A stretch of DNA of 64,000 bases from JAEKNW01 sp963678375 (GCA_963678375.2 OY782831.1:1736001-1800000), one strand, 5' to 3'; counted from the first letter of the stretch, positions 1 to 9,029 are shown. Notes: generated by a model from the sequence alone, not told the origin. A program made the numbers and translations.

Positions 1-161
1 TTATTATTCTTTTAGTCATTATTTCTCTCTCATTTTAGTTATTTTGTTATTAAACAGTATTATTAATTACTATTCTTATCAGAAGTAAATAATATTTTAC
101 TCATTAATTCAATACAAATATTTAGTTTTCATTAAGAACAATAATTGTGACTTCCTCCTAT
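1..161. other. Intergenic, no gene seen
   Basis: AT-rich sequence downstream of purD. No open frame, hairpin terminator or RNA gene was recognised. The neighbour to the left is outside the window. Confidence 0.5.
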
Positions 162-1412
162 TTACTTTTGTGGTCTCATACCAATATCTGTTCTAATAAC
201 TTTTTCTTCGAAGAAAATATTTTCGACTAAAGAATAAACTTTACGAATCAATTCTTCTCTATTATAGCCTAATGAGGTAATTCCTAATACTCTGCCACCA
301 TTTGTCAATAATTTTTCATTAGATTTTTTAACTCCAGCATAGAAAATCTTGCTATCTTTATCTATATCACCAACTTCTATAACTAAATTTTTTTTATAAT
401 TACCTGGATATCCACCGGAAGCACAGACAATATTGATGGCAAATTTATCGTGCCAACTTAAATCCAAACTATTTACTCTCTTCTCAGCTATATATTGACA
501 AACTTCAAAGAAATCTGTTTTTAATAAGGGTAAAACAACTTGTGTTTCAGGGTCTCCAAATCTACAGTTGAACTCAATAACTTTAGGGCCATCTGCTGTA
601 ATCATTAGGCCACAGTATAAGACTCCAGTAAAAGGACAACCTTCTTCTTGCATTCCTTTTAAGATGGGGCTAAAAATCTGATTGTCAATTTCAAATCGAT
701 ACTTTTCGGCTTCAATAATTGGAGCTATTGCTCCCATCCCACCAGTATTTGGCCCTTTATCTCCAGCTTCAAGTTGTTTATGATCCATTGAAAAGAGAGT
801 ACTTACAAAGTTAACACCATCACAAAAAGCAAAGACTGAAGTTTCCCAGCCCTGTAAAAACTCTTCGATAACTAACTGGTCCCCTGCTTTTCCAAATTTA
901 CTATCAAGCATAAATTCTTTTAACTCTTGTTCAGCTTCTGTTTGAGAATGAACTATAACGACCCCTTTGCCAGCAGCAAGACCATCGGCTTTAAAAACTT
1001 GAGGGTACCTACACTCTTTTATGTAAGCAAGTGCTTTTTGATAATCTTTAAAAACCTTATATTGAGCAGTAGCTACATTGTATTTTTTCATCAAATCTTT
1101 AGCAAAAGCTTTGCTCGATTCTATTCTAGAAGCAGATTTACTTGGTCCTATCGCTACAATGTCTCTTTCTTGCAAGAAATCTACTAATCCCTCTGATAAA
1201 GGTTGTTCAGGGCCAACAAAGACCATGCCAATCTTGTTTTTTGAAACATAATCTGCAATGTCTTCAAAAGCAGGTAAATCTATACATTTGAACTCTTCTT
1301 CTATCCCTCCATTACCTGGAGAAACTATAACTTCATCAACCTTTTTACTTTCAGCAAATTTTGTTGCAATAGCGTGCTCTCTTGCTCCACTTCCAATTAC
1401 TAATATCTTCAT
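162..1412 (-). CDS. purD: Phosphoribosylamine-glycine ligase PurD
   Basis: The 416-residue protein matches GAR synthetase, which joins 5-phosphoribosylamine and glycine using ATP in the second step of cytosolic purine synthesis. It opens with MKILVIGSGAREHAI, the family's N-terminal nucleotide-binding signature. The ATP-grasp core follows with KADGLAAGKGV near residue 142 and GDPETQ near residue 290, plus the NTGGMGA loop near 222. Length is normal for the family (about 420). The start codon lies one base from the stop codon of pncC, so purD is the last visible gene of a leftward proS-pncC-purD unit. Assignment is secure. Confidence 0.97.
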   Translation of the reverse strand: MKILVIGSGAREHAIATKFAESKKVDEVIVSPGNGGIEEEFKCIDLPAFEDIADYVSKNKIGMVFVGPEQPLSEGLVDFLQERDIVAIGPSKSASRIESSKAFAKDLMKKYNVATAQYKVFKDYQKALAYIKECRYPQVFKADGLAAGKGVVIVHSQTEAEQELKEFMLDSKFGKAGDQLVIEEFLQGWETSVFAFCDGVNFVSTLFSMDHKQLEAGDKGPNTGGMGAIAPIIEAEKYRFEIDNQIFSPILKGMQEEGCPFTGVLYCGLMITADGPKVIEFNCRFGDPETQVVLPLLKTDFFEVCQYIAEKRVNSLDLSWHDKFAINIVCASGGYPGNYKKNLVIEVGDIDKDSKIFYAGVKKSNEKLLTNGGRVLGITSLGYNREELIRKVYSLVENIFFEEKVIRTDIGMRPQK

Positions 1413-1413
1413 T

Positions 1414-1890
1414 CTACCCTCTTGTTAAAAAATCTTTTATCTTAGTTAAAACAAATTCAGCCGAACTCTGTCTAACTATATCTCTGTCTCCTGCAAAATG
1501 TCTCAAATATGTTTCTCTACTATCTTGAAACTTAAAAGCAAAGTAAACAGTTCCTACAGGCTTGTCTTTACTCCCTCCACTAGGACCAGCAATCCCTGTA
1601 ACCGAAGCACAAATGTCAGCCTGAGTTAGCTTAAATAAACCATTTACCATTGCTAAAGCACACTCAGAGCTAACAGCACCATATCTTTCTAAGATATCAA
1701 TAGGAACGCCTAGTAAGTCATTTTTAAGACGATTACTATAAACTACAAGACCACCTTCAAAATATGAAGAACTTCCACTCCTATCTGTTATCAATTTCTG
1801 GATAAGTCCACCAGTACATGATTCAGCAAAAGAAATCTTATAGTTCTTTTCAAGTAGTAGACTATGAATATCCTTTAGTAAGTCTTTCAT
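1414..1890 (-). CDS. pncC: Nicotinamide-nucleotide amidase (CinA C-terminal domain)
   Basis: The 158-residue protein is a stand-alone CinA C-terminal domain. It carries SFAESCTGGL near residue 20 with the active-site serine, YSNRLK near 50, and the SVTGIAGPSGGS block near 96. Family members deamidate NMN to nicotinate mononucleotide, recycling the by-product of NAD-dependent DNA ligase. The N-terminal COG1058 half of full-length CinA is absent, which is common in Gram-negative bacteria. It sits 21 nt downstream of proS and one base upstream of purD, so it is probably co-transcribed with both. Confidence 0.93.
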   Translation of the reverse strand: MKDLLKDIHSLLLEKNYKISFAESCTGGLIQKLITDRSGSSSYFEGGLVVYSNRLKNDLLGVPIDILERYGAVSSECALAMVNGLFKLTQADICASVTGIAGPSGGSKDKPVGTVYFAFKFQDSRETYLRHFAGDRDIVRQSSAEFVLTKIKDFLTRG

Positions 1891-1911
1891 ATTAAATTTT
1901 CTTTATAAGCT

Positions 1912-3435
1912 TTAGTAGCTTTTTGAGAAGATAACTCTCTGTTTAGATTCCTTACCACAACAAATACAATTACCTTGTTCACTATCTAGCTCAAAAGGAA
2001 TATTTCTAATAGTTACTTTAAGGTCTTCTTTGATTTTTTCTTCACACTCAACTGAACCACACCAATGAGCAAGAGCAAATCCTCCATGGATTTCAGGTTT
2101 TTTCTTACTTTCTGGAGTAAAGAATTTATAGAATTCTTCCTGGTTATCAATGATAAGAGTATTTTCTTTTCGGAAATCAAGTGCTTTTTGGTAAATATTT
2201 GCTTGTATTTCTTCTAAAATCTCTTCCACAGTATCAACAAAATCATTCCACTTAAGAGTTTTCTTATCTCTTGGTTCTAAATCTCTTCTCCCCATAAAGA
2301 CAGATTCCGATTCCATATCACGTTTCCCAACTTCCAATCTGATTGGCATACCACGTTTAATCCATTTCCAGTTCTTCTCTCCGGAAGTGGCATCACTATC
2401 ATCAACTTCTATTATAATCTCTTTTCCATCAAATCTCTTGTTTTGAAGAGCACTAGTAATTTTCTTAATATATTCTAGAATTTCTTCGCGGTCTTGATCA
2501 GTCTTTGCAATAGGAATAATAACAATGTGTGCAGGGGCAATTTTTGGTGGAAGAACCAGACCATTATCATCACTATGAGCCATGATTAAAGCCCCTATAA
2601 GTCTAGTTGATACTCCCCATGAAGTTGTCCAAGCATATTCATATTCTCCATCTTTATTCTGATACTTGATTTCTGATGATTTAGCAAAGTTCTGACCCAA
2701 AAAGTGAGATGTTCCAGCTTGGAGAGCTTTTTTATCCTGCATCATTGCTTCAATAGAATAGGTTGCTACAGCCCCTGGGAAGCGTTCACCTTCACTTTTT
2801 TCACCTTTTATAACCGGTACAGCCAGATATACTTCAGCAAATTTCGCATATACATCTAACATTAATTTAGTCTCTGCTTCTGCTTCATCTCGGCTTGCAT
2901 GAACAGTATGCCCTTCTTGCCATAAAAATTCAGCAGTTCTCAAGAATAATCTAGTTCTTAGTTCCCAACGAACAACATTAGCCCATTGATTAATCAAAAG
3001 AGGTAAATCTCTGTATGAATTTACCCACTTAGAGAAAGAAGCACCAATTATTGTTTCTGAAGTAGGTCTAACTATGTATGGCTCTGTTAGCTCACCACCA
3101 ACTTTTAAACCTCCATTTCCGTCATCTTCTAATTTTGAATGGGTTACTACAGCACACTCTTTAGCAAAACCATCTACGTGCTCTGCTTCTTTTTCAAAAT
3201 AACTTTTTGGTATAAATAGAGGGAAATATGCGTTTTTTACCCCTTCACTCTTAAACATTTTATCTAATACTTTTTGTATATTTTCCCATATTGCATAGCC
3301 CCATGGTTTGATAACCATACAACCTCTAACATCACTATTTTCAGCTAATTCAGCTACTCTTACTATTTGCTGGTACCACTCAGCATAGTCTTCATTTCTA
3401 GTTGGTTCTATGGCAGTTCTCTGCTTTTTAGCCAT
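1912..3435 (-). CDS. proS: Prolyl-tRNA synthetase, archaeal/eukaryote-like type
   Basis: The 507-residue class II synthetase charges tRNA-Pro. Motif 2 is visible around NVVRWELRTRLFLRTAEFLW (about residue 152) and RPTSET precedes it near residue 122. No INS editing insertion interrupts the catalytic core, and a C-terminal zinc-type segment with CICCG lies close to the end. These traits identify the ProS3 type rather than the E. coli type. The ATG follows a GGAG-type ribosome site. It heads the leftward proS-pncC-purD unit and diverges from hisC. Confidence 0.96.
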   Translation of the reverse strand: MAKKQRTAIEPTRNEDYAEWYQQIVRVAELAENSDVRGCMVIKPWGYAIWENIQKVLDKMFKSEGVKNAYFPLFIPKSYFEKEAEHVDGFAKECAVVTHSKLEDDGNGGLKVGGELTEPYIVRPTSETIIGASFSKWVNSYRDLPLLINQWANVVRWELRTRLFLRTAEFLWQEGHTVHASRDEAEAETKLMLDVYAKFAEVYLAVPVIKGEKSEGERFPGAVATYSIEAMMQDKKALQAGTSHFLGQNFAKSSEIKYQNKDGEYEYAWTTSWGVSTRLIGALIMAHSDDNGLVLPPKIAPAHIVIIPIAKTDQDREEILEYIKKITSALQNKRFDGKEIIIEVDDSDATSGEKNWKWIKRGMPIRLEVGKRDMESESVFMGRRDLEPRDKKTLKWNDFVDTVEEILEEIQANIYQKALDFRKENTLIIDNQEEFYKFFTPESKKKPEIHGGFALAHWCGSVECEEKIKEDLKVTIRNIPFELDSEQGNCICCGKESKQRVIFSKSY

Positions 3436-3981
3436 CTTGAGCTCCTTAAATATTTTATATTTTTTTATCTTTTTTAGATAAGATATTTTGTCAAATAAAA
3501 AGGAAGAAAGACTATTTAGGATATATTCAAGAATTCAACTTTACTGATGTCATGCCCCTGTTCGTTATTAAAAATAATAAGACTCAATTTCAGCCTTAGA
3601 TAAATATTCATAGATAACTTTTCTACTGGGTGTTCTTTGGGCCTCTATTAAGTCTCTATTAAGCATGCACTAGGCTAAGAGTCAATAGACACTCCTTAGT
3701 AAAGATATACACTCTCTAATTACAGTAAATGTTCTTGCAAACAAAACAAAGAATTTATATAAGGACATGATTGCACCATTCAGGTTTAAGTCATATTGAG
3801 CTGGTGTAATATACTCAAACTGTATAATTATACACCTAACCTTCTATTATACAATGAATATGTTATAAAAAAAAGACTGAACTTTATCAGTAGACTTTTG
3901 CAAGACCATAAATAGTTCTTGACTATATTCTCCTTCAAAGTGAAAAATGGCGTCATAAAAAATATTATTTTGGAGACTATT
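3436..3981. other. Divergent intergenic region between proS and hisC
   Basis: About 545 bases separate the two divergent starts. A TTGACA on the minus strand at 3490-3495 could be a -35 element for proS, but no convincing -10 follows. No RNA family, repeat or plausible gene was recognised. Open frames here overlap the real hisC start and have no ribosome site. Confidence 0.5.
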
Positions 3982-5052
3982 ATGTACAGATTCAGAAAAG
4001 ATCTGCAAGCAAAAAAAGCTGTAGAGGTTAACGTACCTCACAAAAAAGTAATGATGTGTTTAAATGAAAGCACATTAAACCCTTTAGAAGCCGTCCATGA
4101 TCAGTTAATGGATAATTTAAAGTCTGTTCCCTTGAATAGGTATTTTAATGATATTACACCCAAGCTGCGTAACAAGTTAGCAGAATATGTAGGTTATGGT
4201 ATCAAACCTAGTCAAATCTTATTTGGAAACGGGGCTGATGAAATGCTTTATTATATTTTTACTAGCGTCCGTGATAGTGTTAGAAGTTATGCTGTTTCAT
4301 TAGCTCCTTCATATTTTGATTACAAGAGTTATTGTGATGCAGTAGGATTAGGATTTGAACCAATTGAATTAAACAAAGATTTTAACTTTTCAACTGAAGA
4401 TTACTTAGAGAAATTAAACCACCCTAATTGTAAGTTAGGTATTCTATGTAATCCTAATAATCCTACCGGCAACTTAATCCCTGATAAAAAGATTGTTCAT
4501 ATTTTAGAAAATACAGATAAATTAATCTTATTAGATGAAACCTATTTCGAATTCTCAGGCATTACTTTTGCTGATGTATTGCACAAATACCCAAACTTAG
4601 TTATTGTTCGGTCATTCTCTAAGGCATTCTCAGTGGCTGGCTTAAGATTTGGTTATCTGATTACATCTCAAGAAAATGCTATTGAACTCAGCAAAGTTAT
4701 GACTGCCTTCCATAGCTCTTTAATGATTCAGACTTTTGCTTATACTATTTTAGAGAATAAGGAAATCTTTTTAAAACATACTCAGAATGTAAAAGATATT
4801 AGGAATAAACTATATATTTGGATGCTGTCACAAGACTATATAACTGTCTATCCATCTCATACCAACTTCTTAATTTTTACTATAGGTGATTCTACACCTG
4901 AACTGTTTGAATATCTATCAGAAAATGATATTGCCCTCCGCCCAGTCTGGGGACACCCATTACTTAAAAATCATATCAGAATTTCAATAGGTACTCAAGA
5001 AGAAGTTGAAGAGTTTATGAGACTCTTCTTGAAGTTCATTGATAGGTTCTAA
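3982..5052 (+). CDS. hisC: Histidinol-phosphate aminotransferase
   Basis: The 356-residue fold-type I PLP aminotransferase converts imidazole-acetol phosphate and glutamate to histidinol phosphate. Visible family marks are NESTLNPLEA at the N terminus, NGADEMLYYIF near residue 78, CNPNNPTGN near 157 and the PLP lysine in RSFSKAFSVAGLRFG near 210. I moved the start from an upstream TTG at 3919 to the ATG at 3982, which has TGGAG 6 nt upstream and gives the usual HisC N terminus. No other his gene is in the window. A HisC-like enzyme for another amino acid cannot be excluded. Confidence 0.85.
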   Translation: MYRFRKDLQAKKAVEVNVPHKKVMMCLNESTLNPLEAVHDQLMDNLKSVPLNRYFNDITPKLRNKLAEYVGYGIKPSQILFGNGADEMLYYIFTSVRDSVRSYAVSLAPSYFDYKSYCDAVGLGFEPIELNKDFNFSTEDYLEKLNHPNCKLGILCNPNNPTGNLIPDKKIVHILENTDKLILLDETYFEFSGITFADVLHKYPNLVIVRSFSKAFSVAGLRFGYLITSQENAIELSKVMTAFHSSLMIQTFAYTILENKEIFLKHTQNVKDIRNKLYIWMLSQDYITVYPSHTNFLIFTIGDSTPELFEYLSENDIALRPVWGHPLLKNHIRISIGTQEEVEEFMRLFLKFIDRF

Positions 5053-5067
5053 AAAAATATAAATATT

Positions 5068-5103
5068 TTAGGGTACTATTATGGTGCCCTAACTTTCTTT
5101 TTG
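5068..5103 (+). terminator. Terminator after hisC
   Basis: A hairpin with arms TTAGGG and CCCTAA (5068-5092) is followed by a T-rich tract. It lies just after the hisC stop codon. Confidence 0.7.
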
Positions 5104-5141
5104 TTCTTAAAGATGCTTTCATTTTTAAAGGAGGTTGAAAG

Positions 5142-5615
5142 ATGAAAATAGTAGCATATATTTTGGCTGGAATAATTTTTGTTTTTTGGTTATTTTTTTT
5201 AAACATTTCAAGAAAGAAAACTGCAATATCGTTACGATTAGGATTAGATAATCCATTAATGAAAAATACAATTTTTCAATTAAATGTTTTGCCTCTTTAT
5301 ACTTCAATATTTCTTATTATCAGAGGCCAGCCTTTACTAATAATAGTTGCAGTTGTAATATATTTTCTAGTAAGTATATTTCCTAATATATGTTATGTTC
5401 TTTCTTTAGCTTTGAATTTCACTTTAGTTAAATTAATTTTTTTATATATATGGGGCTCATTTACCCTTGATTGGTTAGTAATTCTAGCCCTAACATTTCT
5501 ATTAGATTATTTGATTGTTGGTCACATTTTGATTTATGTACATGGATATGGCTTAGAGGGTTATAAGATAGTATACTATGAAGAAGACGAAAAGCATCAA
5601 AATGACAATACATAA
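5142..5615 (+). CDS. Small integral membrane protein, unknown
   Basis: The 157-residue protein is almost entirely hydrophobic. I see an N-terminal membrane helix (about residues 3-20), further helices around 45-60, 65-85, 90-110 and 115-135, and a short acidic, charged C terminus. A strong AAAGGAGG site stands 6 nt before the ATG. No family was recognised. It overlaps the next membrane protein gene by 38 nt, so the two are probably translated together, but neither gives a functional clue. Confidence 0.7.
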   Translation: MKIVAYILAGIIFVFWLFFLNISRKKTAISLRLGLDNPLMKNTIFQLNVLPLYTSIFLIIRGQPLLIIVAVVIYFLVSIFPNICYVLSLALNFTLVKLIFLYIWGSFTLDWLVILALTFLLDYLIVGHILIYVHGYGLEGYKIVYYEEDEKHQNDNT

Positions 5616-5925
5616 ACTAATGTGTTATTTAACAATATCTATAGTTTCATTATTGTTAATTGTAGCAACTCTATTCAAGTTACCTTATGGGTTTTATATG
5701 TTCTTGAAAATAGTTGTTACTGGTTATTGCATTTATGAAATTTACCAACTATATCAAATATATAAAAACAATTTAAACTATTACATTATTTATGTTCTGA
5801 TTGCAGTTTTATATAATCCTATAATTAGAATTCAATTAAATAAACCGTTATGGAATATTATTAATATAATTACTATTGTACTTTTTTGGGTCAGTTATAT
5901 CTTTATTTTTAAGAGAAATAAGTAA
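5578..5925 (+). CDS. DUF6804-like small membrane protein
   Basis: The 115-residue protein has about three to four membrane helices. The pattern LPYGFY...LKIVV, then AVLYNPIIRIQL and a final W...I...I helix resembles the DUF6804 family of unknown function (recalled from memory, not searched). The first ATG overlaps the upstream gene. An internal ATG at 5602 would give a 107-residue product and is equally possible. No terminator was seen immediately downstream. Confidence 0.65.
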   Translation: MKKTKSIKMTIHKLMCYLTISIVSLLLIVATLFKLPYGFYMFLKIVVTGYCIYEIYQLYQIYKNNLNYYIIYVLIAVLYNPIIRIQLNKPLWNIINIITIVLFWVSYIFIFKRNK

Positions 5926-6045
5926 CAATATTAATCTCATGCTTTTTTTAGTTTTACCTCTCTTTATTTTAATTGATATTTGTCATTAATATAGATTATT
6001 CCATAAGCAATTGATTCATTTTGAGAATAGACTTCAACTGATATA

Positions 6046-6235
6046 TTATAATTTAAAGTCGCTATCCACTAATTTACCATTTTCGTAAGTTTCTGTGTGA
6101 AAGGTATTACCACCTTCATTATAATGTATTTTTTTTATGTAGATTATCGTTCCAATATTCTCTTTTGTTAATTATCCGACAACGAGTACCTTCATAATGC
6201 GATCTTTTATTGACAGGTTTTCAATTTATCATAGA
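6046..6235 (-). pseudogene. Degraded MORN-like/YwqK-like gene remnant
   Basis: On the minus strand, translation reads fragments such as HTETYENGKLVDSDFKL ending at a TAA (6046-6048). The upstream stretch RCRIINKREYWNDN is in a different frame. The frames meet at an A homopolymer near 6130. The TYENGKLVD phrase resembles the repeat of MORN/YwqK proteins. No start codon or complete frame remains, so this is a decayed gene or its 3' end. Confidence 0.45.
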
Positions 6236-6290
6236 CTTTGTAGTTGCTTGAAGGAAAAAAGATATTTAAATATTAAATAATAATATTAAT

Positions 6291-6580
6291 TCAGATATTT
6301 CTAATTTTATCTAAATATTTTTGTTCAATATCTTTACCATCTACTGGTTTCTCATTACCAAAATCATCATAATAAATATATTGTCCAACTAGCTGATCAT
6401 CTTTATAATTACTACTAATTTTTTTAACCCATTTTTATGATATCCTAAGAATTCTCCATCCTCTAGATTATTTATATAATTAGTAATATCTTGTATATTC
6501 CCATTTTCATAATATTGTATTACCTTACCTTCTAACTTATCTTCTTTATATTGTTTTATAGCTTTTAAATCTCCATCTGC
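6291..6580 (-). pseudogene. MORN-repeat part of a broken DUF805-MORN gene
   Basis: Directly after the TAA that ends the DUF805 gene, the same frame continues with ADGDLKAIKQYKEDKLEGK, then VIQYYENGNIQDI and a further GEFLGYHKNGLKK, typical MORN/YwqK repeats. The frame breaks at a run of seven A residues near 6418. Adding one A restores a continuous reading through YKDDQLVGQYIYYDD to a TGA at 6291. The segment has no start codon of its own. Read with its neighbour, it is the lost C-terminal half of one fusion protein. Confidence 0.65.
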
Positions 6581-7102
6581 TTAGTATTCTTTGTGTTCTG
6601 TAATATTCTCATTTTTTGTTTTGTTTGCTTTGTCATATTTGATGTTTGAGAATTCATTATGCATTTTACTATTGTTATTATGCAGATTAGGATTGAGATT
6701 ATTATGTTTATTGTTTTCTTTTGTGCTTTCATTAATAACTGGTCTTTTATAAAATCCATATTTGTTATCATGTGGTTGAGATGGTAACAATGATAAATAA
6801 AGTAGATATAAAGGTCCTAAAATAGGTAAAAATAATAATAGCAAATTCCATTCACTCCTTCCTATATCATGCATTCTTCTAAATAATATTGCTAATCTAG
6901 GAACAAAACCTACAACGAGGTAAATGTTTGATGCTCCATTTATTAAACTGTTATGGTTGTTGTCATAAGTCAAAGAACCACCTACATAGCCAAGAAAAAA
7001 GCAAATAGTCATATCAATTAATACATAGTGCCAAAACTCTTTTCTTGTTGTCCTTTCATTAGTTGTAGCATATTTCTTAAATGCCATAAAATAATATTGC
7101 AT
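6581..7102 (-). CDS. DUF805 family membrane protein, probably truncated
   Basis: The 173-residue product has the DUF805 layout: MQYYFMAFKKYATTNERTTRKEFW at the start, two or three membrane helices, and the RRMHDIGRSEW signature near residue 85. After the last helix comes a low-complexity Asn/Lys-rich tail that ends at TAA 6581-6583. The ATG at 7102 is preferred over the one at 7114 because GGGAG lies 5 nt before it. The tail leads in frame into MORN repeats beyond the stop, so the intact ancestor was likely a DUF805-MORN fusion. The membrane domain itself looks intact. Function is unknown. Confidence 0.72.
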   Translation of the reverse strand: MQYYFMAFKKYATTNERTTRKEFWHYVLIDMTICFFLGYVGGSLTYDNNHNSLINGASNIYLVVGFVPRLAILFRRMHDIGRSEWNLLLLFLPILGPLYLLYLSLLPSQPHDNKYGFYKRPVINESTKENNKHNNLNPNLHNNNSKMHNEFSNIKYDKANKTKNENITEHKEY

Positions 7103-7256
7103 AACGTCTCCCATGAATTATTAAAAAATTAATAAATCAATATATAATTCAAGGTTATTAAATTAGATATTAATTGTCAATAAATATTTAAACTTATATG
7201 GAGAATAGTTATTTGTACTAGCTTTAATAATATATCACTTCTAATATTTGATGTTT
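7103..7256. other. AT-rich intergenic, nothing recognised
   Basis: This is the upstream region of the DUF805 gene. No structured RNA or gene was recognised. Confidence 0.4.
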
Positions 7257-7345
7257 TTAAAAAAAGGTATTGATTTCTCAGTACCTTGATTTTATGTTAA
7301 TTAATGCATACTATTTGTATTCAACTTCATATCAATATTAATTTA
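7257..7345 (-). pseudogene. Relic of the 3' end of a second ppiC copy with its terminator
   Basis: Read on the minus strand, this segment repeats the last codons (VEYK and a TAG stop), the following spacer and the terminator of the ppiC gene at 7912-7990, with scattered changes. The terminator stem is kept with compensating wobble pairs. No body of the gene remains upstream, so this is the tail of a duplicated and mostly deleted copy. Confidence 0.6.
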
Positions 7346-7731
7346 GTAACAAGGGGCTTACGCTCCTTGTTTATTTAGCATAAGGATATAATGCTATTCA
7401 TCATGGTTGATTATCTTTCTAAACACAACTCAGACAAATAGCTTTAACTGAATAATCCTTATGACTATTCAAATAGTCACTTTAGAGTAATTATTGACAA
7501 CCCTAGTTGTCAGTTTATCTTTCATCTCTCAGATAGAAGAACATATTTTAGATTCAGGGACTGTTACTCTTTTTCGAATTGGATTTTTGTACTAGTGTTT
7601 AAATCCAAGGAACATTAAAAAGGATCTTGTTCAAGTCTGGTGGCTGGAAAAGAGTAATAATAAATGTCAACTTTTGGTTTATTAATAATTTATATTCCTA
7701 ATGTAATAATTAGTATTTGATTCTTTCTATT
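7346..7731. other. Non-coding stretch with one hairpin
   Basis: A hairpin with arms ACAAGG and CCTTGT lies at about 7350-7371. Otherwise no supported feature was seen. No open frame of useful length exists. Confidence 0.4.
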
Positions 7732-7864
7732 AAACCCTTACAGGGTTAGCTTGTTTTAGGGTGGATATCATACCCAGGGCTGCAATCCTTACAGGATTTG
7801 ACCCTGGGCTATCATATTACCACCCTTCCAGGGCTTTCTTGAACCCTTTCAGGGTTTATAAGGT
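7732..7864. repeat. Symmetric palindromic intergenic element
   Basis: The element consists of nested hairpins: AACCCT-TAC-AGGGTT (7733-7747), a long stem with GGGTGG (7759-7764) facing CCACCC (7820-7825) and CCCAGGG (7773-7779) facing CCCTGGG (7802-7808), an inner AATCCT-TAC-AGGATT (7784-7798), and AACCCT-TTC-AGGGTT (7842-7856). It is more GC-rich than its surroundings and has no open frame. The form is that of REP-like or mobile intergenic repeats. Only one copy is in the window. Confidence 0.6.
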
Positions 7865-7911
7865 TTAAAATATTGCATACCTAAACTTTAGCTGTATTTA
7901 TAACCTCAAAC

Positions 7912-7941
7912 AAAAAAAAGGCACTGATTTCTCAGTGCCTT
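7912..7941 (-). terminator. Terminator of ppiC
   Basis: Read on the minus strand, AAGGCACTGA pairs perfectly with TCAGTGCCTT around a GAAA loop, followed by a run of T. It lies 24 nt after the ppiC stop codon. Confidence 0.9.
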
Positions 7942-7964
7942 AATTTTATTAGAATAAATGAATA

Positions 7965-8711
7965 CTATTTGTATTCTACATTATATTTATTTTTAAGCTC
8001 TTCAACTTTTGCTACATAAACTTCTCTTTGCTTCATAGTCATAAGCTCATTAGTAATAGTTTGTTTAACTTGATCTAATGTAACATCTTGAGCAGGAGTT
8101 TTACCATCTAATTTGATGATGTGGTAGCCAAACTGAGTTTTTACTGGCTCAGAAATCTCACCAACTTCCATCTTGAAAGCAGCTTCCTCAAATTCAGGAA
8201 CCATTCTTCCACGTGAAAAAGAACCTAATGAACCACCTTGCTCTTTAGAAGGACATGATGAGTTCTCTTTAGCTGCAGTAGCAAAATCTAAATCTTCGTT
8301 CTTGATTTTATTGTAGATTTCTTGGCATGCTTCTTCATTATCTACTAAAATATGGCTTGCTGCAACTTCTTCCGCTTTAGCATATTTATCTTTGTTTGCT
8401 TCAAAATGTGCCTCTAAATCAGCATCGCTAACTTTAGCAGTTAATAATAAGTTATTGATATTAATTTGTGTTAAAACAGTTTCTTTTAATCTTTCTAATT
8501 CTTTTTTAAAGACTTCTGTTTCTTCAACTTTATTATCTATTGCGTCTGCAAGAAGTAATTTCTGATTTACTAACTCATTAAGAATCTGAGCTTTACCTTC
8601 TTCATTATTAAACTGAGCTGCTCTTTGTTGTCCTAACTGTTGTAGAAACATTTCTACATCTTGAGTTGTAATATCTTTGCCTTCTACAGTTGCTAATACT
8701 TTGTTTTCCAT
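7965..8711 (-). CDS. PpiC-type peptidyl-prolyl cis-trans isomerase (parvulin)
   Basis: The 248-residue product has a SurA-like N-terminal helical region (about 1-110) and one parvulin domain. That domain carries ASHILVDNEEACQEI, then GGSLGSFSRGRMVPEFEEAAF and FGYHIIKLDGK, the core substrate-binding pattern. Members isomerise X-Pro bonds during protein folding. I start it at the ATG at 8711 because AAAGGAG is placed correctly before it, while the ATG at 8729 lies upstream of that site. No signal peptide is evident, so it is probably cytosolic, unlike SurA. A decayed copy of its 3' end lies 650 nt away. Confidence 0.88.
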   Translation of the reverse strand: MENKVLATVEGKDITTQDVEMFLQQLGQQRAAQFNNEEGKAQILNELVNQKLLLADAIDNKVEETEVFKKELERLKETVLTQININNLLLTAKVSDADLEAHFEANKDKYAKAEEVAASHILVDNEEACQEIYNKIKNEDLDFATAAKENSSCPSKEQGGSLGSFSRGRMVPEFEEAAFKMEVGEISEPVKTQFGYHIIKLDGKTPAQDVTLDQVKQTITNELMTMKQREVYVAKVEELKNKYNVEYK

Positions 8712-8890
8712 TTTATCTCCTTTATTCATTTGTGGGTAAGAAATAATTAATGTGTTATTATGTCAAATGTTTTCCTAGAATTAGAGTTTGTAAATATACT
8801 TCTGAAAATAATTTAACCTAAAGAATGTGTAGATCTTTGAAAAAAGGACTATATCCATTTGCTAAATAACTTTCAAAAGTCTCTAAAATA

Positions 8891-8912
8891 AAAAAAGCCT
8901 GCTAAGCAGGCT
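8891..8912 (-). terminator. Terminator of the tRNA cluster
   Basis: On the minus strand AGCCTGCT and AGCAGGCT form a stem followed by six T. It lies just after the last tRNA. The same stem sequence is reused after the tRNA at 27677. Confidence 0.88.
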
Positions 8913-8917
8913 AAAGT

Positions 8918-8992
8918 TGGCGACCCCTAGGGGAATCGAACCCCTGTTGCAAGAATGAAAATCTTGAGTCCTAACCACTAGACGAAGGGGTC
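8918..8992 (-). tRNA. tRNA-Glu (TTC)
   Basis: The 75-nt cloverleaf has an encoded CCA, acceptor GACCCCT/AGGGGTC, the GGTTCGATTCC T-arm and an anticodon loop reading TTTTCAT with anticodon TTC. It appears identical to the copy at 9119-9193. Confidence 0.95.
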
Positions 8993-9029
8993 AGTATATA
9001 TATGTTATTAAAATACTGACAGGTTATTG

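Noticed and set aside
6565..6771. 68-residue minus-strand open frame next to the DUF805 gene
   Set aside because: It is a shifted frame over the Asn/Lys-rich tail of the DUF805 gene and has no start signal.
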